Below, piece after piece: positions 18,570-27,172 of a DNA stretch of 63,462 nt. The notes under the pieces are model-generated. The model was not told the origin of the DNA. It did no database searches and worked only from the letters and a program-made list of their open reading frames with translations. A program made the position numbers and the translations under genes. The first letter of the stretch is position 1. Each line of letters starts with the position of its first letter. This stretch comes from Paracoccaceae bacterium (GTDB lineage Bacteria > Pseudomonadota > Alphaproteobacteria > Rhodobacterales > Rhodobacteraceae): the NCBI GenBank assembly GCA_022448245.1, contig JAKVCO010000022.1, positions 1 through 63,462 on the forward strand, in the 5' to 3' direction.

Positions 18570-18851
18570 CTATTTTCCGTTCAGGCGATCTCGAAGCAGT
18601 TTGCCTGTCTTAAAGAACGGCACGTGCTTTTCTTCAACCTGAACTGTGTCGCCGGTGCGGGGGTTCCGGCCCACGCGCGCATCGCGCTTTTTGACAGAGA
18701 AGGCACCGAAGCCACGTAGCTCTACCCGGTCACCACGGGCCATTGCGTCGATAATCTCATCAAAAATGGAAGAGACAATCAGCTCAACGTCGCGCTGATA
18801 GAGGTGAGGATTATCGTCGGCGATCTTTTGGATCAGTTCCGATCTGATCAT
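18570..18851 (-). CDS. ihfB: Integration host factor subunit beta IhfB
   Basis: IhfB pairs with IhfA to bend DNA in recombination, replication and transcription. The 93-residue protein has the DNABII signature [21 protein letters not shown] in the arm, and [10 protein letters not shown] before it. ATG 18851 fits the family length; an upstream open frame is not conserved. The 375 bases before it (to rpsA) contain its probable promoter and the rpsA terminator at 19175-19204, and no further gene that I can see. Confidence 0.94.
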   Translation of the reverse strand: MIRSELIQKIADDNPHLYQRDVELIVSSIFDEIIDAMARGDRVELRGFGAFSVKKRDARVGRNPRTGDTVQVEEKHVPFFKTGKLLRDRLNGK

Positions 18852-19174
18852 TCGGCACCCCCTGGCAGTCCTTCTTGTCGGGATTCTAGCGACCCGCATC
18901 TCGGTCACTATACGCACAATCTTTGTCTCTCGAAAACAATGCCGTTGGCCTGAAACACGATTTCACGGTCGCATCTGCCTGTATTCGAGGCAATTTCTAC
19001 CATGAAACGCGAGGGATCGAGGGGGAATGATGCAAAGTCACGAAAATGCTGCGCATGCATTGTTCCCGATTCGCGAGTCACTTCGTCGTGTCTTGGCGGG
19101 TGAGATGGGGCTTTCGGGAGCGTGGGGGAGGGTAGCGCAAACAGCCCGGTAGGGTGCTCAGTCGCCCGCTCATG

Positions 19175-19203
19175 AAAAAGCCCCGCGCGATGGCGGGGCT
19201 TTT
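19175..19203 (-). terminator. Terminator of rpsA
   Basis: AAAAGCCCCGC (19176-19186) and GCGGGGCTTTT (19193-19203) form an 11-bp stem with a six-base loop; read on the minus strand it ends in TTTTT, 24 bases after the rpsA stop. Confidence 0.88.
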
Positions 19204-19226
19204 CCGTGTCTTGCTGTGCGTCAGGC

Positions 19227-20903
19227 TCAGTCGTCTTGCTTGAGCGCTGCGCCAAGGATGTCGCCGAGGGAAGCGCCGGAGTCGGACGAACCGTACTGCT
19301 CGACTGCTTCTTTCTCTTCTGCGATCTCGCGTGCTTTGATCGACAGGCCCAGACGGCGGGTCTTGGCGTCGATATTGGTGACGCGCACGTCCAGCTTGTC
19401 GCCCACGCCGAAACGCTCGGGGCGCTGCTCGGCACGGTCACGAGAGAGGTCGGAGCGGCGGATGAAGGACTTCTGGCCCTCATACGTCACCTCGATGCCG
19501 CCATCTTCGATGGAGGTCACTTCAACCGTGATGATGGAGCCGCGCCTCACGCCGCCCACTGCATCCGCGAACGGATCGCCGCCGAGTGCCTTGATGGAGA
19601 GCGAGATGCGCTCCTTCTCGGTGTCGACTTCGGAGACAACGGCCTGAACCATGTCGCCCTTGCGGTAATCGCCGATGACGTCTTCGCCACGACCTTCCCA
19701 GGTCAGGTCGGAGAGGTGCACCATGCCGTCGATGTCACCCTCGAGGCCAACGAACAGACCGAACTCGGTGATGTTCTTGACTTCGCCTTCGACCTGCGTG
19801 CCCACCGGGAACTGCTCTTCGAAGACTTCCCACGGGTTGCGCATCGTCTGCTTGAGGCCAAGGGATACGCGGCGCTTCACGCCGTCGATCTCGAGGACCA
19901 TGACTTCCACTTCCTGAGAGGTGGAGACGATCTTGCCCGGGTGGACGTTCTTCTTTGTCCAAGACATCTCGGAGACGTGTACGAGGCCTTCAACACCGGC
20001 TTCAAGCTCAACAAACGCACCGTAATCGGTGATGTTCGTGACGCGACCTTTGTGCACGGACTCGAGCGGGTACTTCACAGCCACCAGATCCCACGGATCT
20101 TCCTGCAGCTGCTTCATGCCGAGGCTGATGCGGTGCGTCTCTTTGTTGATCTTGATGACCTGAACTTTCACCGTCTCGCCGATCGTCAGGATCTCGGAGG
20201 GGTGGTTCACACGGCGCCATGCCATGTCGGTGACGTGCAGCAGGCCGTCGACACCGCCGAGGTCCACGAAGGCACCGTATTCGGTGATGTTCTTGACCAC
20301 ACCGTCCACGTTGTCGCCCTCTGCGAGCTTGCCGATAACCTCGGCGCGCTGCTCGGCGCGGGACTCTTCGAGGATCGCGCGGCGGGAGACAACGATATTG
20401 CCCCGGCGACGGTCCATCTTGAGGATCTGGAACGGCTGCTTGAGACCCATGAGCGGGCCTGCGTCGCGCACAGGGCGCACGTCAACCTGGGAACCGGGCA
20501 GGAAGGCCACGGCGCCGCCGAGGTCGACCGTGAAGCCACCTTTGACGCGGCCGAAGATGGCGCCTTCGACGCGCTCTTCTGCAGCATAGGCCTTCTCGAG
20601 ACGATCCCACGCTTCTTCGCGGCGCGCCATCTCGCGGGAGATGACAGCTTCGCCACGGGCGTTTTCTGCGGCGCGCAGGTAGACTTCTACCTCGTCACCC
20701 ACAGCAACGCTGGGCGCTTCACCGGGTTCTGCGAATTCTTTGAGTTCGACACGGCCTTCCATTTTGTAGCCGACGTCGATGATGGCTTGGCCCGCTTCGA
20801 TTGCGATGACCTTACCTTTGACAACAGAGCCCTCAGTGGGCGTGTCGATTTCGAGGCTTTCGTTTAGGAGGGCCTCGAACTCCTCCATGGTTGCGTTTGC
20901 CAT
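19227..20903 (-). CDS. rpsA: 30S ribosomal protein S1
   Basis: S1 brings mRNA to the 30S subunit. The 558-residue protein contains six S1/OB repeats, visible as recurring G-x-V-x-x-I-T-x-(F/Y)-G-A-F-V-(D/E)-L patterns (for example VVKNITEYGAFVDLGG, VTNITDYGAFVELEAG, VKNITEFGLFVGLEGD). ATG 20903 gives the usual MANATMEEFEALL start. It is preceded by a well-formed promoter and a leader of about 165 bases containing a terminator-like hairpin. It is oriented opposite to cmk. Confidence 0.96.
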   Translation of the reverse strand: MANATMEEFEALLNESLEIDTPTEGSVVKGKVIAIEAGQAIIDVGYKMEGRVELKEFAEPGEAPSVAVGDEVEVYLRAAENARGEAVISREMARREEAWDRLEKAYAAEERVEGAIFGRVKGGFTVDLGGAVAFLPGSQVDVRPVRDAGPLMGLKQPFQILKMDRRRGNIVVSRRAILEESRAEQRAEVIGKLAEGDNVDGVVKNITEYGAFVDLGGVDGLLHVTDMAWRRVNHPSEILTIGETVKVQVIKINKETHRISLGMKQLQEDPWDLVAVKYPLESVHKGRVTNITDYGAFVELEAGVEGLVHVSEMSWTKKNVHPGKIVSTSQEVEVMVLEIDGVKRRVSLGLKQTMRNPWEVFEEQFPVGTQVEGEVKNITEFGLFVGLEGDIDGMVHLSDLTWEGRGEDVIGDYRKGDMVQAVVSEVDTEKERISLSIKALGGDPFADAVGGVRRGSIITVEVTSIEDGGIEVTYEGQKSFIRRSDLSRDRAEQRPERFGVGDKLDVRVTNIDAKTRRLGLSIKAREIAEEKEAVEQYGSSDSGASLGDILGAALKQDD

Positions 20904-21007
20904 ATGGCGTTTCGATCCTATTCGTTTCGATTTCACTGGCCGAGCGGTTGTCTCCGCCGGTCTTATGGGTTGGTCTTCTGACGCTTGGCTGCGGCCGGGA
21001 AATAAAG

Positions 21008-21029
21008 AAGGGTCGGAAGGACCGACCCT
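21008..21029 (-). promoter_or_regulatory. Terminator-like hairpin in the rpsA leader
   Basis: On the minus strand AGGGTCGG, loop TCCTT, CCGACCCT and then TCTTTATTT form an 8-bp stem followed by a U-rich tract, about 105 bases before the rpsA start and about 40 bases after the probable transcription start. It could act as an attenuator or bind a regulator; it could also be a leftover terminator. Confidence 0.5.
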
Positions 21030-21076
21030 GCTCAAGTTTCCTCGTCCGCGAACTTCCTGCCGCTTTTGACAGATGC

Positions 21077-21105
21077 GCTATAGGCCGCTTGCTCCTTTAT
21101 GGCAA
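21077..21105 (-). promoter_or_regulatory. Probable rpsA promoter
   Basis: Read on the minus strand, TTGCCA (21105-21100) and TATAGC (21082-21077) are 17 bases apart, a good housekeeping promoter pair for rpsA. Transcription would begin near 21070. Confidence 0.55.
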
Positions 21106-21209
21106 GCCCCAAGCGGACTCCGCACTGCTGAGACAAACTCTTCATAAATCTGTCAACAAAGCTTCACACAACCCCCTTAGACGGACGGCAACTTTCTTTG
21201 GGGGAAAAT

Positions 21210-22562
21210 ATGAAAAAGTTTCTGTCAGCTTCTGTCTCTGTGTTTGCCTTGGTCTCTGTTGCGCATGCAAGTGGTCACGCGATGAGCGCTACCGATCTCC
21301 AGGCCGCGCTCGATGCCGGCGGGGTGGTCGTTGTGACGGGCCCCGTGGCCACCGACGCCACGCTGACCTACGCGGGCATTGAGCCGCTGATGATCATCGG
21401 CAACGGCAACACCATCTCCATGAGTGCGGATGCCGATATCCTCGCAGTAACAAACGGAGCTGACCTGACCGTGACGGGCCTCACGCTCGCCGGGCCGAGC
21501 GGATTTTCGATTGAGAACCGGGGTGATCTCGACGGCAGGGCCGGCAGGGGCATCTTCGTGGGTGTCCCGGCAGACAAAACGGGCACCGTTTCTGTTTCGC
21601 TCAGCGATGTCACGGTCTCTGGCGTGGCCAACCACGGCATTCACGTGTCCGACTGTAACCTTGCGGACGCCTGCGGGTCTGGCGGCGGTGGCGCGGGCGA
21701 GGGCTCTGCGGCATCGATCTCCGTCATGCTCTCGGGCGTAACCGTTTCTGACGCTGGCAACGGTAAGTTCGATGCCGACGGTCTGCGCGTGGACGAACGC
21801 GGCGAAGGTTCGATCACGTTCGTTGCCGCAAATTCTACTTTCGTGAATGTGGGCGCCGATGGCATCGAGCTCGACGAAGGGCAGGCGGGTGACGTGATCG
21901 CCACGGCGCTGGCACTGACGACTGTCACAAACGGCAATTACTGCGATCCCGCGATCATGGACGCCTTCCTTCCCGACCCCGATGAGGGGGAGTTCGAAGA
22001 GGGCGCCTTTGCCGAGGCCGATGTGCCGCCCGCGGTCGAAGGTTCCCCTGACGACAGCTGCATTGAGCGTGAAGTCGACCTATACGACGACGGCTCCGTT
22101 GAGGAGTTCGCGTTCGGCCTCGACCTCGACGACGGCTTTGACATCGACGAAGCGGGTCCAGGCTCCATCCACGCTGCGTTCATTCTTGGTGACATCACCG
22201 GCAACCTCGACGAAGGCCTCGACTTTGACGAGGAAGATGCAGGCGACATCCGGATCTCGCTCAACGCGCTTACCGCAGACGGCAACCGTGACGACGCGGT
22301 GAAGCTCTCTGAAGAGGGTGACGGCGATGTGACGACGGACGTCATCGGCGGCGGCGTGACCGGCAACGGTGGCAAGGGCTACGTCTTTGAGGAGGCCGAT
22401 GGCGGTAACCTCTTTGCTTCGGTCAAAAACTCCGTGGCGCAAGGTAATGATGACAGTGACGAAACTGGCATCGAGGCGGTGCAGGAAGATGATGGCGAGG
22501 GCCTTCTCTTCGTGAGCGGGGATATCGCAGACGGCGTCGATCTGGACGGCGTCACACGATAA
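21210..22562 (+). CDS. Exported acidic repeat protein, probable beta-helix
   Basis: A 450-residue exported protein with a signal peptide ending near AHASG. The middle and C-terminal parts repeat a roughly 25-35 residue unit whose core is hydrophobic-(D/E)-E-x-x-x-G-(D/S/N)-hydrophobic: VDERGEGSI, LDEGQAGDV, IDEAGPGSI, FDEEDAGDI, LSEEGDGDV, FEEADGGNL. Asn/Gly turns and alternating hydrophobics suggest a right-handed parallel beta-helix, with acidic turns that might bind calcium. The net charge is strongly negative. ATG 21210 follows GGGGGAAA; the frame is open from a TTG at 21198. Function unknown. It lies between rpsA and trpB. Confidence 0.75.
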   Translation: MKKFLSASVSVFALVSVAHASGHAMSATDLQAALDAGGVVVVTGPVATDATLTYAGIEPLMIIGNGNTISMSADADILAVTNGADLTVTGLTLAGPSGFSIENRGDLDGRAGRGIFVGVPADKTGTVSVSLSDVTVSGVANHGIHVSDCNLADACGSGGGGAGEGSAASISVMLSGVTVSDAGNGKFDADGLRVDERGEGSITFVAANSTFVNVGADGIELDEGQAGDVIATALALTTVTNGNYCDPAIMDAFLPDPDEGEFEEGAFAEADVPPAVEGSPDDSCIEREVDLYDDGSVEEFAFGLDLDDGFDIDEAGPGSIHAAFILGDITGNLDEGLDFDEEDAGDIRISLNALTADGNRDDAVKLSEEGDGDVTTDVIGGGVTGNGGKGYVFEEADGGNLFASVKNSVAQGNDDSDETGIEAVQEDDGEGLLFVSGDIADGVDLDGVTR

Positions 22563-22569
22563 TGGGGTA

Positions 22570-22640
22570 GAAGGGGGAAAAGGCGACCTCTCCCCCGTCG
22601 GCTCGCCGCAGCTGTCCCGACTGCGGCAAAGTCCCCCTTC
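22570..22640 (+). promoter_or_regulatory. Competing hairpins before trpB
   Basis: GAAGGGGGA at 22570-22578 can pair with TCCCCCTTC at 22632-22640, enclosing a perfect stem GCCGCAG (22605-22611)/CTGCGGC (22621-22627). The same G-run can instead pair with TCCCCC at 22591-22596. No leader peptide and no T-run were seen. It occupies most of the 129-base gap before trpB. Confidence 0.4.
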
Positions 22641-22691
22641 ACCTTCCCGCCTCAGAGCGCTACGTCGAAGTGCCCAGCGGGAGGACACGCA

Positions 22692-23942
22692 ATGCCTGAC
22701 GATCTTTTCAACTCTTTCATGAACGGCCCCGATGATCAGGGCCGTTTCGGTCAGTTTGGGGGACGCTTCGTCTCCGAGACGCTTATGCCGCTCATCCTGG
22801 ACCTCGAGGCGGAGTATGAGAAAGCCAAGACCGACCAGTCTTTCTGGGACGAGATGAATGATCTGTGGACGCATTACGTGGGCCGTCCGTCGCCGCTCTA
22901 CTACGCGGAGCGTCTGACGGAGCGCCTGGGCGGCGCGAAGATCTACATGAAGCGCGACGAGCTCAATCACACGGGCGCACACAAGATCAACAACGTGCTG
23001 GGCCAGATCATCCTCGCGCGCCGCATGGGCAAGACGCGCATCATCGCCGAGACCGGCGCAGGCCAGCACGGCGTGGCCACCGCGACCGTCTGTGCAAAGT
23101 TCGGGCTGAAATGCGTGGTCTACATGGGCGCTCATGACGTGCAGCGTCAGGCGCCAAACGTCTTCCGGATGCGCCTTCTTGGCGCCGAAGTGATCCCGGT
23201 CACCTCGGGCCGTGGCACGCTGAAGGATGCCATGAATGACGCCCTGCGCGATTGGGTCACCAACGTGCGCGACACCTTCTATTGCATCGGCACCGTAGCG
23301 GGCCCGCATCCGTACCCGGCCATGGTCCGCGACTTCCAGTCGATCATCGGCAAAGAAGCCAAAGAGCAGATGATGGCCGCCGAGGGCCGTCTGCCCGACA
23401 CGATCATCGCCGCCATCGGTGGCGGTTCGAACGCCATGGGCCTCTTCTTCCCGTTCCTCGACGACACCGATGTGAACATCATCGGCGTTGAGGCCGGCGG
23501 TAAAGGCGTCAACGAGAAGATGGAGCACTGCGCCTCTCTCACGGGCGGTCGTCCCGGCGTGCTGCACGGCAACCGCACTTATCTCCTGCAGGACGACGAT
23601 GGTCAGATCCTCGAGGGCTACTCGATCTCTGCGGGTCTCGATTACCCGGGCATCGGGCCGGAGCATTCGTGGCTCCATGAAATTGGGCGTGCGCAATACG
23701 TGTCGATCACCGACCGTGAAGCCCTGGCGGCCTTCCAGCTCTGCTGTGAGACCGAGGGCATCATCCCCGCGCTAGAGCCATCCCACGCGTTGGCCCATGT
23801 CGAAAAAATCGCGCCGGAGCTGCCCAAGGACCACATCATCTGCATGAACATGTGCGGACGCGGCGACAAAGACATCTTCACCGTCGCCAAGGCGCTGGGC
23901 TTTGACATGTCCGACACCCAAGAAGGCCGGTCGTTCGACTAG
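22692..23942 (+). CDS. trpB: Tryptophan synthase beta chain TrpB
   Basis: TrpB condenses indole with serine using PLP. The 416-residue protein has the PLP lysine in [14 protein letters not shown], the substrate-loop [11 protein letters not shown], and the phosphate-binding GGGSNAMG near residue 240. It is a standard TrpB1. trpA does not follow in this window and trpF is 4.5 kb away in inverse orientation, so the usual trpFBA run is broken. Confidence 0.96.
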   Translation: MPDDLFNSFMNGPDDQGRFGQFGGRFVSETLMPLILDLEAEYEKAKTDQSFWDEMNDLWTHYVGRPSPLYYAERLTERLGGAKIYMKRDELNHTGAHKINNVLGQIILARRMGKTRIIAETGAGQHGVATATVCAKFGLKCVVYMGAHDVQRQAPNVFRMRLLGAEVIPVTSGRGTLKDAMNDALRDWVTNVRDTFYCIGTVAGPHPYPAMVRDFQSIIGKEAKEQMMAAEGRLPDTIIAAIGGGSNAMGLFFPFLDDTDVNIIGVEAGGKGVNEKMEHCASLTGGRPGVLHGNRTYLLQDDDGQILEGYSISAGLDYPGIGPEHSWLHEIGRAQYVSITDREALAAFQLCCETEGIIPALEPSHALAHVEKIAPELPKDHIICMNMCGRGDKDIFTVAKALGFDMSDTQEGRSFD

Positions 23943-23994
23943 CGGTAGCAGGAAAGCTTGAAGGGCGCACAACCCCCGCCGCTAGGAGACGCGA

Positions 23995-24573
23995 ATGAAC
24001 GTTTTGAGGAAGTGCCTGATCACGAGCGCCTTGACGGTGTTCTGCTCGACAGGCGCTGCGGGGCAGGATTTGGTCGAGTATGCCGAACAGGCCAAAAAAC
24101 TGCTCGATGCGGGTGAGGCGCGTGAGGCTCTTGCGGCGCTTGGCGAAGCCTACAAACTTGCCTGGGCCGAAGTACCCTTCACAGTGGACAAAGCGATCTT
24201 TGTAAGCAGTGCTACCGGGTAAGGAACGTACTCCGAGCGCTCGGAAGGGAACGTGTTCAATAGCGGTGAAACAGCGATCGTTTATATGGAACCCGTCGGG
24301 TTCGCTTATGGGCGAAATGCTATCGGTGGGGTGGTGATAGGGTTTGATGTTGATGTTTTGCTCAGCCGTCCGGGAGGTAGGAAGGTTATTGAAGCAAAGA
24401 ACGCACTCTCTGTCGTTAGGAGTTCGAGGCATGAAAACCGCGAAATCTTCTTTGATTTTGAGATAGATCTTGGGAACCTGCCGTCGGGAGAGTATTCTGT
24501 TAAGCTAACGCTGAATGATAGGCACTCCGACGAAACGGCAGAAGTTCTCTTGGACTTTTCGATCGTCGAATAA
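23995..24573 (+). pseudogene. Exported hypothetical gene broken by one TAA
   Basis: One frame runs from ATG 23995 to the stop at 24571-24573 with a single TAA at 24220-24222. The first part has a signal peptide ending TGAAGQ and a short helical-repeat-like region (AKKLLDAGEAREALAALGEAYKL). The part after the stop continues as a beta-rich domain (FNSGETAIVYMEPVGFAYGRN). A tyrosine would fit at the stop (SSATG-x-GTYSERSEG), and TAC or TAT differs from TAA by one base. No other lesion is visible. The family is known to me only as a conserved roseobacter exported protein. Confidence 0.75.
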
Positions 24574-24677
24574 GCTAGGCAACGCAGCCTGCAGCTCAGG
24601 CGTCCGGCTGGCAGGCAGCTATTGTGGCTGACGCGATAGTTCGTCATCGTATTGCCAGTCATACGAGAGCGCGCGCC

Positions 24678-26300
24678 ATGTCAAAACTCAACGTCCATCA
24701 AGCCATCGCCCAATCTCTGCTCGATCATGGGGCAGACACTATGTTTGGCTTGATGGGAGACGCCAACCTTTTCATGGTTGACCACTACGTCCAGCAGCTT
24801 GGTGGGACGTTCGTGACCGTGGCGCACGAGGGCAGCTGTGTGCTGGCGGCCATGGGCTATTCGCAGATTTCTCGAAAAGTGGGCGTCGCCACTGTCACGC
24901 ACGGGCCTGCACTGACCAATTGCGTGACCGCTCTCGTTGAGGCGGTGCGCGGCGGCTACCCCATGGTCCTCTTGGCCGGTGACACGCCTGTCGCCGCACC
25001 GCACCACCTCCAGAACATCGACCAGCGGGAACTCATCAAAGCAACGGGCGCACAGTTCGAACAGATGCGGTCGCCAGAGACCGCCGCGCAAGACGTGGCC
25101 CGCGCGTTCTACCGCGCGCAGGTGGAGCGGCAGCCGATCGTGCTGAACATGCCCGTCGAGTACATGTGGGAGCCTGCGGGCCCCCTTGCGCCGCCGCGCC
25201 CCGTCTTCACGGAACCTCGCGGCGTGGCGCAGAGCGATACGCTCGATGAAGCCATCGGCATGATCGCCTCGGCCCGGCGCCCGCTGATCCTTGCGGGTGG
25301 CGGGGCCAAGCATGCTCGGGAGGCTTTGGTGAAGCTCGCGGACCGGCTCGAGGCGCCGCTGGCGACTTCGCTGCGCGGGAAGGGGCTCTTTAACGGGCAT
25401 CCCTACAACATCGGGCTCTTTGGCACGCTGTCCTCGCCCGCAGGCTACGAGGTGATGGGCCAGGCGGATTGCATCATCGCGTTTGGGTCGAGCTTGAGTT
25501 TCTACACCACCGACCACGGCAAGCTGATGGACGGAAAGCGCGTCGTGCATGTCGACATCTCACCTGAAGCCATCGGCGGCAGTCGTCCGCCCGAAGCCGG
25601 GATCGTGGCGGATGCGGTGTCGGGTGCTGAGACCATCCTCTACTGGCTCGACGAGGCCGAAATCCCCGGCAGCGGTTTCACGAACGATCTTGAGGCGGGA
25701 ACCCTCACGCACCATCCCATTCCGGCCAACAACGCGCCCGAGGGATACATCAACTACGTCGACGCCCTTGTTGCGTTGAACGAGGCGCTGCCAGCAGAGC
25801 GGATATTCGTCAACGACGTGGGCTTTTGCATCCTCGAGGCATGGGCGCGCATTGATGTGCCCGACCCGCAAAGCTTTATCACTACCGGCAATTTCACCTG
25901 CGTGGGGCTCGGTCTGCAAACGGCCATCGGCGCGGCAAAGGCCGCCCCTGACCGCACGGTGGTGCTTGTCACCGGTGACGGCGGCTTTGCCATGGGCGGG
26001 TTGGGAGAGTTCCACACCGCTGTTCGGGAAGGGCTGAACATCGTCGTCGTTATCGCGAATGACAGCGCCTACGGGGCCGAGCATGTGCAATTCACTGCTC
26101 GCCAAATGGACCCAAGCATGTCGCATCTCGAATGGCCTGATTTCTCGGCGGTGGCTGCTGCGATGGGGGCCAAGACGGTGCGCGTCACCTCTCCCGAGAC
26201 ACTCGATGAGGCGGTGGTCGCGGCGTCGGGCACGCTCGACGGGCCAGTGGTGGTTGAGCTTGTGCTCAAAGCCGACGACATGCCCACACCGCGCGTTTGA
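24678..26300 (+). CDS. Thiamine-diphosphate-dependent enzyme (acetolactate synthase-like)
   Basis: A 540-residue enzyme with the three-domain ThDP architecture: N-terminal PYR domain with the activating Glu in AHEGSCVLAAMGY, central FAD/nucleotide-like domain (about 190-320), and C-terminal PP domain with the ThDP-Mg signature GDGGFAMGGLGEFHTA ending in ANDSAYG. It is related to IlvB-like acetolactate synthases and sulfoacetaldehyde/oxalyl decarboxylase relatives, but no regulatory small subunit is nearby, so its keto-acid substrate is unknown. ATG 24678 gives the family-like start MSKLNVHQAIAQSLLDHG. Confidence 0.88.
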   Translation: MSKLNVHQAIAQSLLDHGADTMFGLMGDANLFMVDHYVQQLGGTFVTVAHEGSCVLAAMGYSQISRKVGVATVTHGPALTNCVTALVEAVRGGYPMVLLAGDTPVAAPHHLQNIDQRELIKATGAQFEQMRSPETAAQDVARAFYRAQVERQPIVLNMPVEYMWEPAGPLAPPRPVFTEPRGVAQSDTLDEAIGMIASARRPLILAGGGAKHAREALVKLADRLEAPLATSLRGKGLFNGHPYNIGLFGTLSSPAGYEVMGQADCIIAFGSSLSFYTTDHGKLMDGKRVVHVDISPEAIGGSRPPEAGIVADAVSGAETILYWLDEAEIPGSGFTNDLEAGTLTHHPIPANNAPEGYINYVDALVALNEALPAERIFVNDVGFCILEAWARIDVPDPQSFITTGNFTCVGLGLQTAIGAAKAAPDRTVVLVTGDGGFAMGGLGEFHTAVREGLNIVVVIANDSAYGAEHVQFTARQMDPSMSHLEWPDFSAVAAAMGAKTVRVTSPETLDEAVVAASGTLDGPVVVELVLKADDMPTPRV

Positions 26301-26436
26301 TCGCCAAAACAGCCGCATAAACCTTCCGTCTATGGGCGGGGTTTCCAACCTTGGGCTAATAGAGGCCTGCTCTCAAATCGAGGAGCTCTCAGGCGTTGCC
26401 AGACCGGCAGCGTCAGAGAAAAAGGTCGAAACCCCG

Positions 26437-26730
26437 ATGACCCGTAAACTTACGCTTTGTGCCCTAGCGATCCTCCTTGGCACTTCGGCCATGGGCCAGA
26501 CGATGGCCGTCTCCTAGGTCAATGACATGGTAAACGACGGCACCGCGACCATCGAGCAGACCGACGGCGGCTTTAACATCTTCTTCGATTTCGATGGACA
26601 GGCCAGCAAGGTGTTCCTGACCGATGAAGACGCCGTCACCTTCCTCGATGCGCTCGATGATGATGACGAGGACGATGAAGTAAACGAGGACGATGACAGC
26701 GACGACGCTGAAGATGACAACGAAGACTGA
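26437..26730 (+). pseudogene. Small exported acidic protein gene broken by one TAG
   Basis: Reading from ATG 26437 gives a signal peptide (LTLCALAILLGTSAMG) and then TAG at 26515-26517. The same frame continues to 26730 with FNIFFDFDGQASKVFL and a tail almost wholly of Asp and Glu. If read through, the product would be about 97 residues. A fresh start at ATG 26527 could still make the acidic part, but without export. First of three adjacent damaged genes. Confidence 0.65.
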
Positions 26731-26764
26731 GGCCTCCCTTAGCCTTTGAACATCAACACAAAGG

Positions 26765-26792
26765 TCGGCCCGGCGCAGTGCGTCCGGGCCGA
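26765..26792 (+). promoter_or_regulatory. GC-rich hairpin before the next decayed gene
   Basis: TCGGCCCGG (26765-26773) and CCGGGCCGA (26784-26792) form a perfect 9-bp stem with a ten-base loop, ending 6 bases before ATG 26799. There is no T-run, so a terminator is doubtful. Confidence 0.35.
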
Positions 26793-26798
26793 TCCCGC

Positions 26799-27148
26799 AT
26801 GTCCGCAGGCTTCTTGCGTGTGACTGGTGCTGCGGCTTTGAGCCTGTGCTTCGCGCTGTCCGCAGCAGCTCATTCCATTGAAGAGCAGGTCGTCTCGCAG
26901 CTGTCCCAACAAGGCTTTGCCAAAGTCCAGATGAACCGCACCCTCCTTGGCCGGCTCGGATTTGTGGCCCAATCCGACCGCTACCAGCGGGAACTCGTAA
27001 TTCATCTGTCGACCGGCGCAGTCCTCTTTGAATGCGTGTAACCGGATTGGATGGAGATTAGGGCCCGGTCGTGCGCCTCGACGGCGACGAGGACCACGAC
27101 GAGGAAGACGACGAAGACGAAGATGGAGACGACGGTGAGGACGACTGA
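26799..27148 (+). pseudogene. PepSY-like small exported protein gene, frameshifted
   Basis: From ATG 26799 the frame gives a signal peptide (AALSLCFALSAAAHS) and a PepSY-like stretch (QLSQQGFAKVQMNRTLLGR ... ELVIHLSTGAVLFE), then TAA at 27039-27041. A tail of about 24 residues made almost only of Asp, Glu and Gly continues in another frame up to TGA 27146-27148, and that frame itself holds a TAG at 27059-27061. Related small proteins end in such acidic tails, so at least two lesions are needed. Second of three damaged neighbours. Confidence 0.65.
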
Positions 27149-27172
27149 TTTCGCCCTAGGTGGCGGCGTCGA

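Noticed and set aside
19206..20867. 553-codon open frame opposite rpsA
   Set aside because: Antisense of the six S1 repeats; rpsA is certain and the shadow has no recognisable motif.
22080..23696. 538-codon open frame on the minus strand opposite trpB
   Set aside because: It is antisense to trpB and the acidic repeat gene, with composition typical of a GC-rich shadow frame and no domain.
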